DNA from: CAVSWT01 sp963775245
Lineage (GTDB): Bacteria; Bacteroidota; Ignavibacteria; Ignavibacteriales; Ignavibacteriaceae
DNA length: 64,000 nt
Assembly: GCA_963775245.1 (NCBI GenBank)
Contig: CAVZID010000040.1
Location: forward strand, 186,001-250,000
Direction: 5' to 3'
Part shown: positions 28,349 through 38,794 of the stretch, piece after piece
Layout: every line of letters begins with the position of its first letter
Numbering within the stretch: the first letter of the stretch is position 1
The notes under the pieces: generated by a model
Database searches by the model: none
Told to the model about the DNA's origin: nothing
The model's input: only the letters and a program-made list of their open reading frames with translations
Made by a program: the position numbers and the translations under genes

Positions 28349-29812
28349 TTAATTAGCATTTTTATTTTCTAAATCTTCTATTCTCTTTGTTAGCTTTTGT
28401 ATCATTGCTTGCTGTTCCTGAACTGCTTTTACCAAAGGCACAACAAATTCAGAATATCTTAATCTGTAAAAATCATCCTCATTCTCCGGTTTTTCTACGC
28501 CGTCGAAATCTATTCCTAATTCATTCACAAGGGATTCAACCTCTTGAGCGATAAAACCAACTCTTCTTTTTTTAGATTTTTTCTCCCTGCTTTGAATCAT
28601 TTCCGGACTTTCTTCACTATGTTTTTCAATACCGTTTTTATCAAATGTGAAATTTTCATGAAGCTTATCTGAAATTGCATTCATATCGAAAGTGAAAGTG
28701 ACAGGCCTTAATCCTAAGATAAAATCCAAACCGGAAACATTTTCTTTAATATTTCTTTTGAAACGCCCATCGGAAAGATTAGACCAGGGAGCATAGCCTC
28801 CAATACTTGTAACATCAGAGTTTCCAATTCTTACTTGATTATCAGCAAATACATCTGCATCAAAACCTATTGCAGTGGTATTGTTCAAATCACTTAAAGC
28901 AGTGTTTTGTGGCCCAGAAAAGTTACCAACTGCAGTATTCCTATTTCCGGTTTGATTAACAAATAATGCCACTATTCCAATTGCTGTATTATCTTCACCG
29001 GATGTGTTGAAAGCAAGTGATCCAATTCCAATTGCTTGATTAAATCGTCCTGTTGTATTAAGTCTAAGTGCATCAAAACCCATTGCTGTATTTTCAATAC
29101 CATTTGTGTTTGAATAAAGAGCCTGGAAACCTATTGCTGTATTTTCATATCCTGTTGTATTTGAAAAAAGAGCAGCATAACCAAATGCTGAGTTGCTATC
29201 TGCATTATTATGATAAAGTGAGAGCAATCCCACAGCAGTGTTACCATTTCCATTAATGTTACTTGCTAGAGCTTCATAACCTGCTGCTGTATTTCCAAAG
29301 CCGGAAGTATTTGCAGTAAGTGCATAATTGCCAACTGCAGAGTTAGCAGCTCCGGATATATTATGCTGAAGTGCTATATAGCCAACTCCAATGTTTCCAT
29401 TATCAGTTCCATCATCGTTATCTCCTGCACCGGAACCTAAAAAAAGACTATGCCCGATATATTTTGCATCTGAGAGGTCATTCAAAATAGAAACTCCACC
29501 GAGACCGTTTAATTTAGTATCTCCCCAAAAAAGATTGCCGCCATTATTGTAAAGTTTGTTGCCGCTTAAAGAGTTTCCAACACTTGGTAATATTAACGAA
29601 CCGGCTGTTCCTTCGCTGTTAATTTCAAAGAGTGTTGTGCTTCCATCCTTAAATGAAACTTTATCATCAATTGATTGAGCTTTTTCTAATTTATTAGATA
29701 TATTGTTTTTTTCATTATCTGTAAAAGTCTTATTTTTTTTAGCTTGCTGAGCATTTAGAAAACTGATACAGCTAAGTAAAATTATAGATGTAAAAAAAGC
29801 ACTTTGTTTCAT
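28349..29812 (-). CDS. YadA-head repeat protein with S74 autochaperone, copy 3
   Basis: A 487-residue paralogue of the two following genes with the same order: signal peptide, N-terminal domain, head repeats, S74 domain (SDGRFKRNI) and coiled coil. It is the first of the three in transcription order and sits 368 bases from the hybrid sensor gene on the same strand. AAGGAAG precedes the start. DNA similarity between copies is high, which suggests recent duplication or conversion. Confidence 0.85.
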   Translation of the reverse strand: MKQSAFFTSIILLSCISFLNAQQAKKNKTFTDNEKNNISNKLEKAQSIDDKVSFKDGSTTLFEINSEGTAGSLILPSVGNSLSGNKLYNNGGNLFWGDTKLNGLGGVSILNDLSDAKYIGHSLFLGSGAGDNDDGTDNGNIGVGYIALQHNISGAANSAVGNYALTANTSGFGNTAAGYEALASNINGNGNTAVGLLSLYHNNADSNSAFGYAALFSNTTGYENTAIGFQALYSNTNGIENTAMGFDALRLNTTGRFNQAIGIGSLAFNTSGEDNTAIGIVALFVNQTGNRNTAVGNFSGPQNTALSDLNNTTAIGFDADVFADNQVRIGNSDVTSIGGYAPWSNLSDGRFKRNIKENVSGLDFILGLRPVTFTFDMNAISDKLHENFTFDKNGIEKHSEESPEMIQSREKKSKKRRVGFIAQEVESLVNELGIDFDGVEKPENEDDFYRLRYSEFVVPLVKAVQEQQAMIQKLTKRIEDLENKNAN

Positions 29813-30180
29813 CTTTATCTTCCTTTTATGTTATTACAAATATTTTTTTAACTACTGATAATTCCATTTCGTAAATCAAGTATCGTTTAAATAGACATTA
29901 CTCCTGTCTGATTTTTTAATCATTAAGTTATTTTATATGGTCGGGATGAGAGGACTACTTGTGCGTTCAGTTTATCAATGATTGATTACTAAACTTAAAA
30001 TCGGATGACAAAATGAATTGTTACAAACGTAAGAATTGAAAATTGAGAATGCTTGCCCTATTGTTACAAAAGTTTGTACTATATTCTCATGTGATCAAAA
30101 AATGCTTAAAATTGAAAGTATTAAAAGTTTTTAATTTTTTTGTTGTGAATTAGGAACAATTTAAATTGTGTGAAATGAGA
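29813..30180. other. intergenic region without a gene
   Basis: Very AT-rich spacer between the first S74-fibre gene and the end of the hybrid sensor gene. I see no open frame, tRNA or strong hairpin. It should hold the promoter of the fibre genes (minus strand); an AATATTTG at about 29845 resembles the -7 box but lacks the leading T, so I do not call it. Confidence 0.5.
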
Positions 30181-33100
30181 TTACTTTTTATCCGGATTGT
30201 TTTGGGAGGCATATTCTGACGGAGATTGATTAAAAAGTTCCCTAAAACTGCGAGTAAAATAGGAGAGGCTGCCAAAGCCGACGGCATAAGCAATTTCAGT
30301 TACATTTCCACTCTTATTTTTTAACATTTGAGCAGCCCTTTCAAGTCTATAACGCCTTATGAATTCTCCAGGGGCCTGGTCGGTAACTGCTTTCATCTTG
30401 CGATGCAATTGAGCTCTGCTTATAGCCAGATCATTTTGTATTTCCATTGCATTAAAATTCTCATTTGAAATATTTTTTTCAATAAGATCTTCCACTTTTT
30501 TTAGGAATTGTTCATCCATACTGCTAATAGTTATATTCCTTGGCTGAAGAATAATTTCTTTGCTAAATTTTTTGCGCAATTTTTGACGTTGAATAATTAG
30601 ATTATCTACTCTTACTTTGAGTTCTTTTCTATCAAACGGTTTGGTTAAATAGTCATCAGCACCTGTTTCCAAACCCTCTAATTTATTTTCTTGACCGGCT
30701 TTTGCGGTAAGCATTATAATAGGAATATGATTTGTATATTCATCATTTTTAAGTTTATTGCAGAAAGCCATTCCGTCCATTTTAGGCATCATTAGATCCG
30801 TAATAACAATATCAGGAATCTCTTTTTTAGCTATTTCAAAGCCTTCTAATCCATTTCTTGCTTCTAATATTCTATAATTCTGAAATAATTCTTTCTTAAT
30901 AAATCCTCTCATATCATTATTATCTTCAACGATAAGTATTACTGATCTATCAGTATTTGCATCTTCTCCATACTCTTCAGAAGGTTTAATATTTTCATTA
31001 CTTAAAATTGATTGAGGTATAAATTCATTAATCGAATTATCATTTTTTTGAAATGAGATTTCTTCGATGGGAATTATGACTGTAAATTTTGAGCCAATCC
31101 CAGGTTGACTTTCTGCTTTCAAATCACCATTCATTAAAACAACCAATTCTTTTGTCAATGAGAGACCAATACCAGTACCTTCATATTCTCTTGTTATTGA
31201 ATTATCAGATTGAAAGAAACGGTCAAAAATATGAGGCAGTTGTTCGGGTGGTATACCTATTCCTGTATCAGTGATTTCTATTTTAAGAAGGCGATTATCG
31301 AAGGAGGTGTTTATAGAAACACTCCCATTATCAGTTGTAAACTTAAAAGCATTTGACAAAAGGTTATAAATAATTTTTTCCAATTTATCCTGATCAAACA
31401 TTGTATAAAGTTTTTGTTCAGGTATATTTATTTGATATTTTATGTCTCTTTGTTCAGCGTAAGAAGTAAAAGCAGAACTAATGGCTCGTAATAATTCAAA
31501 AATATCTCCTTTAATTGGATTTAATTCCAGGCTATTCGCATCAAGTTTTGAAAGATCCAACAATTGATTAACGAGTCGAATTAAACGGTTTGCATTATCA
31601 CGAATCATTAATTTATCTTCTTTCGATATATTTTCATTCGGTGTTTCTAAGGCTTGATCCACAGGCCCTTTTATTAAAGTTATAGGTGTTCTAAATTCAT
31701 GAGAAATATTTGCAAAGAAACGTGCCTTTTGTTTATCAACTTCCTTTAGTTTTTCTGCTTGAACTTCAAGCTGTTTTGCTTGTTCTGCAAGTTGAATAGT
31801 TCGTTCTTTAACAGTTTTTTCCAATTCTTCCTTTTCGTGAATCAAATGTTTAGAACGCCATTGTACAATTAAGCCCACAACCCCAAGTCCAGCAAAAATA
31901 TAAATTAAATATGCCCACCAGGTTCTTTGCCATGGAGGCAAAATTGTAAAAACGTATGATGCTTCAGAACTTATTTGTCCATATATATTCTTACCTTTTA
32001 CGTGAAAAACATATTCACCCTCGGAAAGATTTGTAAAATCACGCTGTATTTCATTTGACCATCCTGACCAATTTTTATTATAGCCTTCGAGAAAATATTG
32101 GTATTGATTGGATTCTGGTTTATCGTAGCTGGGCAAAGAGTATATAAAGCGTATTGAATTATAATTATATGTGAAAGACTGGCCATTAGAATTTTTTTGT
32201 AATGAGTGCCCTGCAAAAATAGTCGAATCATTATTAAGAGTAATTTTCCTAAGAATTACATTAAAAAGTGTTTTATAATTTTTTGTAACTTTATTGTTAT
32301 AGCAAATAATACCTTTAGGATCTCCTCCAAAAAAAGTGATATCACCTTTTTCATACATATTATAAAAGCCAAAATTAAAAAACCTTTTAAGAGAAACTAT
32401 TTCTGATACAATTCCGTCCTTATATTTATAAAAGTAATTCTTTGAATTTGCTCCCAATAATATCCACATACTATTATCAACTGATGGTTGCAGCAAACTT
32501 TCAAAACCTGAAAATGGAATATTTATCTTTTGCATTAGATTATTATCAGGCAGAAATTTTTGAATTTTTGAATTAAAATAAAAAATACCGGACTGAGTTG
32601 TAAAATAAATGTTATTGTTTATCCTGTAGACTAAATTATAACTCATTTCAGGTAATCCGTTGGAAGTATCATAGTGTGTTATTTTATAATCATCATCGAA
32701 ACTTCTTTTTAAATTTGATGAGTTCCAATCTAGTTTATAAATGCCATTATAGCGTGTACTTATCCATAGAGAACCGTCAAGGTCCTCCTCTATTTTCATA
32801 ATCCTACCTTCGATTGACAATTTTGAATTATTTGACTTCCATTGATTATGTTCTAATTCTAAAATATAAATATTTCCATTGGTTGTTCCGGCATACACTC
32901 TATTTGTATCTATAAACGAAGGAATTAAGTTAAAAGTATTTTCAGTTACGTTTAGTTTCACATAATGCTTTGAGTCAATTTGGTAAACACCGTTGTAATT
33001 TCCAACCAGCAAATATTTCCCCTTTTCAATAATATCCCATGTATTAGTGTTAATTCCTTCAAACTTCTTAAACCCAAAATCTTTCTTTTCTGGCTCAACA

Positions 33101-34257
33101 GAATTATTTTCTAGAAAAACGAGACCGTTTTTAACTCCAGCATATAGTTTATTGTTTTTAAAAATAATTTTACTAACTACTTCTGATAACCCACTTTGCT
33201 GATTAAAGATTCTATAAGGAGAAGATATTTCAACACGATTAATCCCATTTTCTGTCGCTAACCATAAATTTCCATCTTTATCTATATATTCACCAATAAC
33301 AACATCACTAGTAAGTCCTCTCTTTTTACCTAACCATTGTTTGATATTGCCATCTTTGTCAATTATAAAACATCCGTTCCCAAGGGTAATAATAGCATAA
33401 TCGCCGTTTGGTAATTTTAATCCATTATATATCCTTTTATTGGATAATAAATTTTCTTTCTTTGGCTTAAATGGTAAGATTTTATTATTATCATATAAAA
33501 ATAAACCTTTGATATTATGCCCTAATAATAATTTATTATCATAAGGTAAAAAGGTAGTTACACTTCCATCGGTATTTAAAAATTTATCTCCATCTGCCAA
33601 AAGTTTTAAAGAATCATTTTGCAGATGCATTAATCCAATGCCTATGTTATCTATGTAAATTTGATTATTGACAAGACTAGAAAAGCCAAATTTCTTTTTA
33701 GGTCTCCAAACTTTAAAAACATCTCTGTTCCATTTAAATATATATTTATCTGAAATGAAGTAAACATTGTTACCTATTGCATAAGTAAACCAAATATCTT
33801 CAAAGTTTTGGTAGGTAGAATCTAGTTTAGATAAAAGAGAGATAAATTTAATTTGCCCAATTGAATCAGGTTTTAAGTAACCAAGGTCTCTTACAGCTCC
33901 GACATAAATCGTTCCGTCATTTGTTTTAGCAAATGATTTGGGTGGACTACCATTGGGAAGTTTTGTTAACCGCCAGGTATTCCCGTCGAATTCCAAAATT
34001 CCTGAAATGTTTCCAGTATAAATAATTCCTTCATTATCCTGGATAAAGCACCAGTTTTGAATGTGGGCTTTATAATCTTCTGATGAATATTGAGTTATTA
34101 ACGGAAGCCCATCCTCCCAGACTTGATTAATATTTACATTTTGATATCCAGATTGTGAAAGAACTTTTAGATTAAATAAAATGATTAAACAACCGATTCT
34201 AATGACTTTGAAAGTTGTACTACTTCGTGAATATTTTTTTATAGTAAAAAGATTCAA
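30181..34257 (-). CDS. hybrid two-component sensor/AraC regulator
   Basis: A 1358-residue one-protein signalling system. In order: signal peptide or anchor, a long periplasmic beta-propeller sensor with Reg_prop-type repeats (for example GLTSDVVIGEYIDKDGNLW), a Y_Y_Y domain (near 700-770), a membrane helix (about 785-805), a coiled coil, HisKA with the phosphorylated His in NISHEFRTP (near 852), HATPase (FKFT, DTGIGIPPEQ, GTGIGLSL), a receiver (VEDNNDMRGF, ITDLMMPK with the Asp near 1150, LTKPF), and a C-terminal AraC-type HTH. Such proteins switch on sugar-use or surface genes. The nearest candidates are the fibre genes downstream. Confidence 0.92.
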   Translation of the reverse strand: MNLFTIKKYSRSSTTFKVIRIGCLIILFNLKVLSQSGYQNVNINQVWEDGLPLITQYSSEDYKAHIQNWCFIQDNEGIIYTGNISGILEFDGNTWRLTKLPNGSPPKSFAKTNDGTIYVGAVRDLGYLKPDSIGQIKFISLLSKLDSTYQNFEDIWFTYAIGNNVYFISDKYIFKWNRDVFKVWRPKKKFGFSSLVNNQIYIDNIGIGLMHLQNDSLKLLADGDKFLNTDGSVTTFLPYDNKLLLGHNIKGLFLYDNNKILPFKPKKENLLSNKRIYNGLKLPNGDYAIITLGNGCFIIDKDGNIKQWLGKKRGLTSDVVIGEYIDKDGNLWLATENGINRVEISSPYRIFNQQSGLSEVVSKIIFKNNKLYAGVKNGLVFLENNSVEPEKKDFGFKKFEGINTNTWDIIEKGKYLLVGNYNGVYQIDSKHYVKLNVTENTFNLIPSFIDTNRVYAGTTNGNIYILELEHNQWKSNNSKLSIEGRIMKIEEDLDGSLWISTRYNGIYKLDWNSSNLKRSFDDDYKITHYDTSNGLPEMSYNLVYRINNNIYFTTQSGIFYFNSKIQKFLPDNNLMQKINIPFSGFESLLQPSVDNSMWILLGANSKNYFYKYKDGIVSEIVSLKRFFNFGFYNMYEKGDITFFGGDPKGIICYNNKVTKNYKTLFNVILRKITLNNDSTIFAGHSLQKNSNGQSFTYNYNSIRFIYSLPSYDKPESNQYQYFLEGYNKNWSGWSNEIQRDFTNLSEGEYVFHVKGKNIYGQISSEASYVFTILPPWQRTWWAYLIYIFAGLGVVGLIVQWRSKHLIHEKEELEKTVKERTIQLAEQAKQLEVQAEKLKEVDKQKARFFANISHEFRTPITLIKGPVDQALETPNENISKEDKLMIRDNANRLIRLVNQLLDLSKLDANSLELNPIKGDIFELLRAISSAFTSYAEQRDIKYQINIPEQKLYTMFDQDKLEKIIYNLLSNAFKFTTDNGSVSINTSFDNRLLKIEITDTGIGIPPEQLPHIFDRFFQSDNSITREYEGTGIGLSLTKELVVLMNGDLKAESQPGIGSKFTVIIPIEEISFQKNDNSINEFIPQSILSNENIKPSEEYGEDANTDRSVILIVEDNNDMRGFIKKELFQNYRILEARNGLEGFEIAKKEIPDIVITDLMMPKMDGMAFCNKLKNDEYTNHIPIIMLTAKAGQENKLEGLETGADDYLTKPFDRKELKVRVDNLIIQRQKLRKKFSKEIILQPRNITISSMDEQFLKKVEDLIEKNISNENFNAMEIQNDLAISRAQLHRKMKAVTDQAPGEFIRRYRLERAAQMLKNKSGNVTEIAYAVGFGSLSYFTRSFRELFNQSPSEYASQNNPDKK

Positions 34258-34388
34258 ATTATTTAAACGGATTAAATATTAATATTGGAGGTAATTATTG
34301 TAGGAATTTATGATAATGGAATTAAAAAAGCAAAATGATATTTAAACTAAAAAAAACTGATAATGTTTTGTTAAAAATTAATTTGAAT

Positions 34389-34613
34389 TTATTTCCTAAA
34401 CAGATAAATAATCAAACTGATGATAATACTAAGAAGAATTGATGTAACGATAGGGAAGTAAAAAGTAAAATTTTTCTTTTTAATTATTATATCACCGGGG
34501 AGCTTGCCAAGAAAAGGTATTTTATCTCCAAATAAAAAAAATACACCGACAATAATTATAAATATACCTACCATAATTAATATCTTGCCAAAAGATTGAA
34601 ATTCAGGAAACAT
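34389..34613 (-). CDS. DUF2905 family membrane protein
   Basis: A 74-residue protein with two hydrophobic helices separated by the signature FGDKIPFLGKLPGDI, which defines DUF2905. The family is widespread and of unknown function. It lies 20 bases after the PorV-like gene on the same strand and may share its transcript. Confidence 0.85.
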   Translation of the reverse strand: MFPEFQSFGKILIMVGIFIIIVGVFFLFGDKIPFLGKLPGDIIIKKKNFTFYFPIVTSILLSIIISLIIYLFRK

Positions 34614-34633
34614 TTTTTAATCCTTTATTAGAA

Positions 34634-35689
34634 CTAAATTCCGTCTCTCAAGAATTTAGGTTCTTCTAAAGTAAGAATCAATGAAATGCGGTGAGTATCG
34701 TCTAATCTGTCTAATGAAGTTGCGTTGAAACGAGCAAAAGAATAATCGATATTAAGTTTAGGAAGTTTTACACCGGCTCCAATTGTAAATTGTTTTACAT
34801 CAGAGTAACCTCCGCGGATAGCGAATATATTTTTATAATTAAATTCAATACCTGAATGTGCATCAAAGCTTACTGGCCCTAAATTAAATTCAGATGCGAA
34901 TCGTCTATTCTCGAATCTTATATCAAAATCTAAAGCCGGAGTAAGTTTGCCGCCTAAAAAATCAATCCCGTATGCGGCGCCTAATTTTAATGTAGGAGTT
35001 ATTAGTTCATTTCTTCCAGTACTCCATGCTACTAAAGTAGTGGTAACATCCTGGATATTAGCTCCGACTGCAAAATTTTCGAAAGGTAAATATAAAGCTG
35101 CAACGTCCAATCCAATTCCTGTAGCTCCAGCGTCGCCAAGATCTCGTCTTATAATTTTTACGTTACCACCGTAAGAAAATTTATCTGATTGTCTTTTTGC
35201 AAATGAAAAATAAAAAGCATAATCCTGGTTACTGAAATATGTTATTAAATCATATTGCGGTCTAAAGTTGGGATCATTAACATCAGTTACATCTGCAATG
35301 CCATCACCATTTAAATCTGTTATTGCTGCACGAGTATCTGGAATACCATCAACAGATAATCTAATTCCACTTATACTAAAAGTCATATCTTTGCCGAAAG
35401 GGATTGCAACTGCGGCGTAATCATAATTAACAAGGCTTCCGAATTGTTCGGAGTGCATTAAAGATATTTGCGGATAGTTTAGAAACGCAAGTCCAGCCGG
35501 GTTATAATATCCAGCGGTAACATCGTTTGCCACAGCGGTAAAAGCCCCACCCATGCCCGACGGCCTTCCACCAACTCCCAGAGCCATAAATTCACCGGCG
35601 TATTTTGCAATTACAGTTTGAGAATTTACATTGATATTAAGTAAAATGAACAACAATAATGTTGGGATAAGTAAAACTTTTTTCGGCAT
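34634..35689 (-). CDS. PorV/PorQ-family outer-membrane protein
   Basis: A 351-residue outer-membrane barrel with a signal peptide and the PorV signature GVGGRPSGMGGAFTAVANDVTAGYYNPAGLA near residue 37, followed by barrel strands to the C-terminus. PorV escorts T9SS cargo from the translocon to the attachment complex. Its presence agrees with the three NPFNP-tagged proteins in this window. A calcium-loop-like DLNGDGIADVTD insert lies near residue 124. GGTGGA precedes the start. Confidence 0.88.
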   Translation of the reverse strand: MPKKVLLIPTLLLFILLNINVNSQTVIAKYAGEFMALGVGGRPSGMGGAFTAVANDVTAGYYNPAGLAFLNYPQISLMHSEQFGSLVNYDYAAVAIPFGKDMTFSISGIRLSVDGIPDTRAAITDLNGDGIADVTDVNDPNFRPQYDLITYFSNQDYAFYFSFAKRQSDKFSYGGNVKIIRRDLGDAGATGIGLDVAALYLPFENFAVGANIQDVTTTLVAWSTGRNELITPTLKLGAAYGIDFLGGKLTPALDFDIRFENRRFASEFNLGPVSFDAHSGIEFNYKNIFAIRGGYSDVKQFTIGAGVKLPKLNIDYSFARFNATSLDRLDDTHRISLILTLEEPKFLRDGI

Positions 35690-35966
35690 GTATTAAAATT
35701 CCACCATAAACTTTATTTAATAAAAAAGCTTGAAAAAGATTGGGATTTTGGTTCTGAAAGTCAAGGCTAAATTTATGTTCTGACGATATTTGCCAATCTT
35801 TAAAAACAAAAATTAAAACTAACTCAAGAAAGTAAAACCAATGTAAGAAAATGAAGCACCCATACTTAAAATTGAATTATTCAATTAACAACTTAATGGA
35901 TATTTCAGTTACTAAATCATTCCTTTATGTCTATTTATTTTATAAGTAGAAAAGAAAAAAATATTA

Positions 35967-36714
35967 TTACTTTGCTTTTCCTTGATTAGCAACTGCATTA
36001 GCTGCTTTAGCTATTTCTTCCGGGTCACCTAAATAATAATTTTTAATTGGTTTCAGATTATCATCAAGTTCGTAAACTAAAGGCACGCCGGTTGGAATAT
36101 TTAAGTTTACAATTTCACCATCGGGAATGTTATCAAGATATTTAACTAATGCACGCAGACTATTTCCATGTGCAGCAATTATGACACGCTTTCCACTTTT
36201 AATTGTTGGTGCCATTGTTTCTTTCCAAAGTGGAAGAAACCTTGCAACTGTATCCTTTAAGCATTCTGTTAATGGTAATTCATTTTCACTAAGATCACTA
36301 TAGCGTCTGTCTTTGCCGGGATATCGCTCATCATTTTTATCTAAAACCGGCGGCGGAGTATCATAACTTCTTCGCCAAATTTTAACTTGTTCGTCACCAT
36401 ATTTAGCAGCTGTTTGAGCTTTGTTTAATCCCTGAAGGGCGCCGTAATGTCTTTCGTTTAATCTCCAGGAACGAATTACTGGTATCCACATCATATCAAG
36501 TTCATCAAGTGAAATCCATAATGTACGAATAGCACGTTTAAGAACAGAAGTGTAAGCGATGTCAAAAGCAAATCCATCTTTTTTAAATTGCTGGCCCGCG
36601 CGCTTTAGCTTCTTTTAATCCTTGTTCAGAAAGGTCAACATCTGTCCAGCCGGTAAATAAATTTTCTTTATTCCAAACGCTTTCACCATGACGTAATAAA
36701 ACTAATTTGTGCAT
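35967..36714 (-). CDS. gpmA: 2,3-bisphosphoglycerate-dependent phosphoglycerate mutase (one frameshift)
   Basis: Interconverts 3- and 2-phosphoglycerate in glycolysis. The start at 36714 gives MHKLVLLRHGESVWN with the catalytic RHGES; RHYGALQG, the EERYPGKDRRY-like segment and AAHGNSLRALV complete the site. The frame changes near 36594, where GGGCC seems to hold one C too many; removing it joins AKARG to QQFKKDG. Joined length is about 248 residues, normal. An indel in a central enzyme is more likely an assembly error than real loss. Confidence 0.88.
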
Positions 36715-36845
36715 TGTTTTCTCCTTTAATCAGAATAATGTTCAGAAAAATAATTCAAAAAGTTGATACAAAAATAAAGAGAGATTTATCTGAATGCAAA
36801 AAGATGAGTTGAATTATAATTTTATTAACAAAATTAATAATTAAT

Positions 36846-37781
36846 TTATTCTTCAGGGGAATAAAATAATTTCGCCCCTGGAATTTTGACTTCAGCTTTG
36901 TAAACAGAATTAGTTTCATCTTCTGTAATAAACAAAGTTTTGAAATCTTTCCCTCCAAACTCTACATTGCTTGGACGTTTACCAGGGGTTTCAATTGAAA
37001 CTAGTATTTGTCCTTCAGGTGAAATAATAAAAATATGTCCACCTCCAAAATGAGCTGCATATAAATTTCCTTTTTGATCAAAAGCAATTCCATCCGGATC
37101 ACCGCCAGGCAATTCTACAAAAACCTTTTTATTGCTTAGCATACCTTTTGTATTGATGTCAAAAGATAAAATTCTATTTTGTGCTGATTCACAAACAAAT
37201 AATTTTTTTGCATCTAAAGAAAAAGAAATTCCATTTGGGAAACATAAACTGTCAGCGGCGGGAATAACTTCTTTTGTACTTTTACTAATCATATAGACTA
37301 TTCCATCCGGTTTATCTTTCCCATAAGATTTAGGATCTGTGAAATAAAGGTTTCCTTTTGGATCAAAAGCTAAATCATTAGGGCGGTTAAATCTTTCATT
37401 ATTATAACCGGAAGCGTATATTTCAGTATTACCAGAGGATGAGATTTTTAAGATTGCCCCGATTCCATAATCGCATGCAAAAATATTTCCATCTTTATCA
37501 AAAGTTAATCCGTTTGTTTGTTTTAATCTGAAAGGTTTTTGAGTTGAATCAACAAATTTAAAAGAAGAATCATTCGAGATTTCATATATGTATCCGCCAT
37601 AGCAGCTTGAAACAAACAAATTACTTTTGCTATCCCAGGCAGGCCCTTCAGGGAAATTTAAATCTTCTGCAATTTTTATAAATTGTAAACGATTTTCTTT
37701 TATATAATTATTTTGTGGATATAAGAAATTTACAAACAATAAAATGAAAGCAGCTACAATTATTAAGTTATTTTTTTTCAT
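36846..37781 (-). CDS. secreted SMP-30/gluconolactonase family protein
   Basis: A 311-residue six-bladed propeller protein with a hydrophobic N-terminus (signal peptide or anchor). The motif FPEGPAWD near residue 40, RPNDLAFD near 135, FPNGISF and GDPDGIAFD are the blade motifs that hold the metal site in this family. Members hydrolyse sugar lactones or other esters. It is unlikely to replace pgl of the pentose phosphate operon because it appears exported. Confidence 0.8.
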   Translation of the reverse strand: MKKNNLIIVAAFILLFVNFLYPQNNYIKENRLQFIKIAEDLNFPEGPAWDSKSNLFVSSCYGGYIYEISNDSSFKFVDSTQKPFRLKQTNGLTFDKDGNIFACDYGIGAILKISSSGNTEIYASGYNNERFNRPNDLAFDPKGNLYFTDPKSYGKDKPDGIVYMISKSTKEVIPAADSLCFPNGISFSLDAKKLFVCESAQNRILSFDINTKGMLSNKKVFVELPGGDPDGIAFDQKGNLYAAHFGGGHIFIISPEGQILVSIETPGKRPSNVEFGGKDFKTLFITEDETNSVYKAEVKIPGAKLFYSPEE

Positions 37782-37874
37782 ATAATATTTAACGAATTAT
37801 AAAATGAAAATACCGGAAATGATTATTTTTGAGATATAAAATTATACTGAAATTTAATTAGAAAAGGAACTTTT

Positions 37875-38237
37875 ATGAAATCTATTTTATGTGTATTAAT
37901 AATTTGTATGTTTGGGACTTCTTTTTCTTTAGCACAATCAAAGATGGAAGATGATATTACTATTGCATACCAAAATGCTAAAAAAGGAATTTACTGGGCT
38001 CTGACAAATATTCCGGAAAAGAAATCCAGATTAGACGAGGACCTAATTGCAAATGATAAACTTTATTCATCCGTTAAGTTGGATAAAGTTGTTGATGGAA
38101 TAAAAATAGAATCAACAGGATTTAACTCTTCAAACGAAGTTAAGATAACAATTTATAAATCTAACGAATCTTTATTGAAGGAAGGTTATTTAAAATCGGA
38201 AGAAGAAAAATCAAAGAAAGATAAATCTAAAAATTAA
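37875..38237 (+). CDS. small secreted protein of unknown function
   Basis: A 120-residue protein with a signal peptide (cut probably after SLA), a compact middle region and a Lys/Glu-rich tail. No family recognised. It is divergent from the SMP-30 gene and its stop lies 8 bases from the Rrf2 stop. AAAGGAAC precedes the start. Confidence 0.6.
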   Translation: MKSILCVLIICMFGTSFSLAQSKMEDDITIAYQNAKKGIYWALTNIPEKKSRLDEDLIANDKLYSSVKLDKVVDGIKIESTGFNSSNEVKITIYKSNESLLKEGYLKSEEEKSKKDKSKN

Positions 38238-38245
38238 TTTTTTAT

Positions 38246-38704
38246 CTATACCTCATCTTCTGTTATCAAATTATTTACAAATATTTTAACATCATTTTCA
38301 GTTCCAAGTAAATCTTGTAAAGTAGTTTTCCCTAAAACGCTATCCAATAAATTTTGAACTGTTCTCCATAAAGATCTTATTGAACAGTCAATAGTGTGAG
38401 TACAAATGAGTTCAGCTCCCGCATGATCATCACAAAAGCCTGCTTCAAATAATTTACCTCCAAGCACAGCTAATACATTGCCAATAATTATTTCATCCGC
38501 CGGGCGCCCTAATTTATAGCCGCCGGTTTGGCCGCGTGAACTTTCAATGAAACCTCCCATTCGAAGTAATCTTAAAATCTTCCCAGCCAATGCAATTGAC
38601 ACTCCTTCCATTTCGCTTATTTCAGGAATGGTTAAACCATTAGGAGATTTTGCAATTCTTAATAAGCATCTTAAACCATATTCTTCTTGTGAACTAAATT
38701 TCAT
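38246..38704 (-). CDS. Rrf2-family transcriptional regulator
   Basis: A 152-residue regulator with an N-terminal winged helix (EYGLRCLLRIA, then a helix-turn-helix at about 25-50) and three cysteines at 91, 101 and 107 that match the iron-sulfur-binding loop of IscR-like members in number, though the first spacing is longer (nine residues instead of five). It lies at the 3' end of the SUF operon on the same strand, so it is a likely sensor of iron-sulfur status for that operon. Confidence 0.85.
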   Translation of the reverse strand: MKFSSQEEYGLRCLLRIAKSPNGLTIPEISEMEGVSIALAGKILRLLRMGGFIESSRGQTGGYKLGRPADEIIIGNVLAVLGGKLFEAGFCDDHAGAELICTHTIDCSIRSLWRTVQNLLDSVLGKTTLQDLLGTENDVKIFVNNLITEDEV

Positions 38705-38794
38705 TTTCTTAAAATCTATTCTTAATTATAAACCAATTTTTAGTAGAATGGTTACATGAGACAATCATGCAACCATTCAATCATTCAAACTTTT

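Noticed and set aside
25989..29256. A CRISPR-like array suggested by regularly spaced repeats in the fibre genes
   Set aside because: The periodicity is that of protein repeats in an open frame, with no constant repeat and unique spacer pattern.
25127..29812. A prophage, suggested by S74 tail-fibre domains
   Set aside because: The proteins have bacterial signal peptides and no capsid, terminase, integrase or lysis gene is near.
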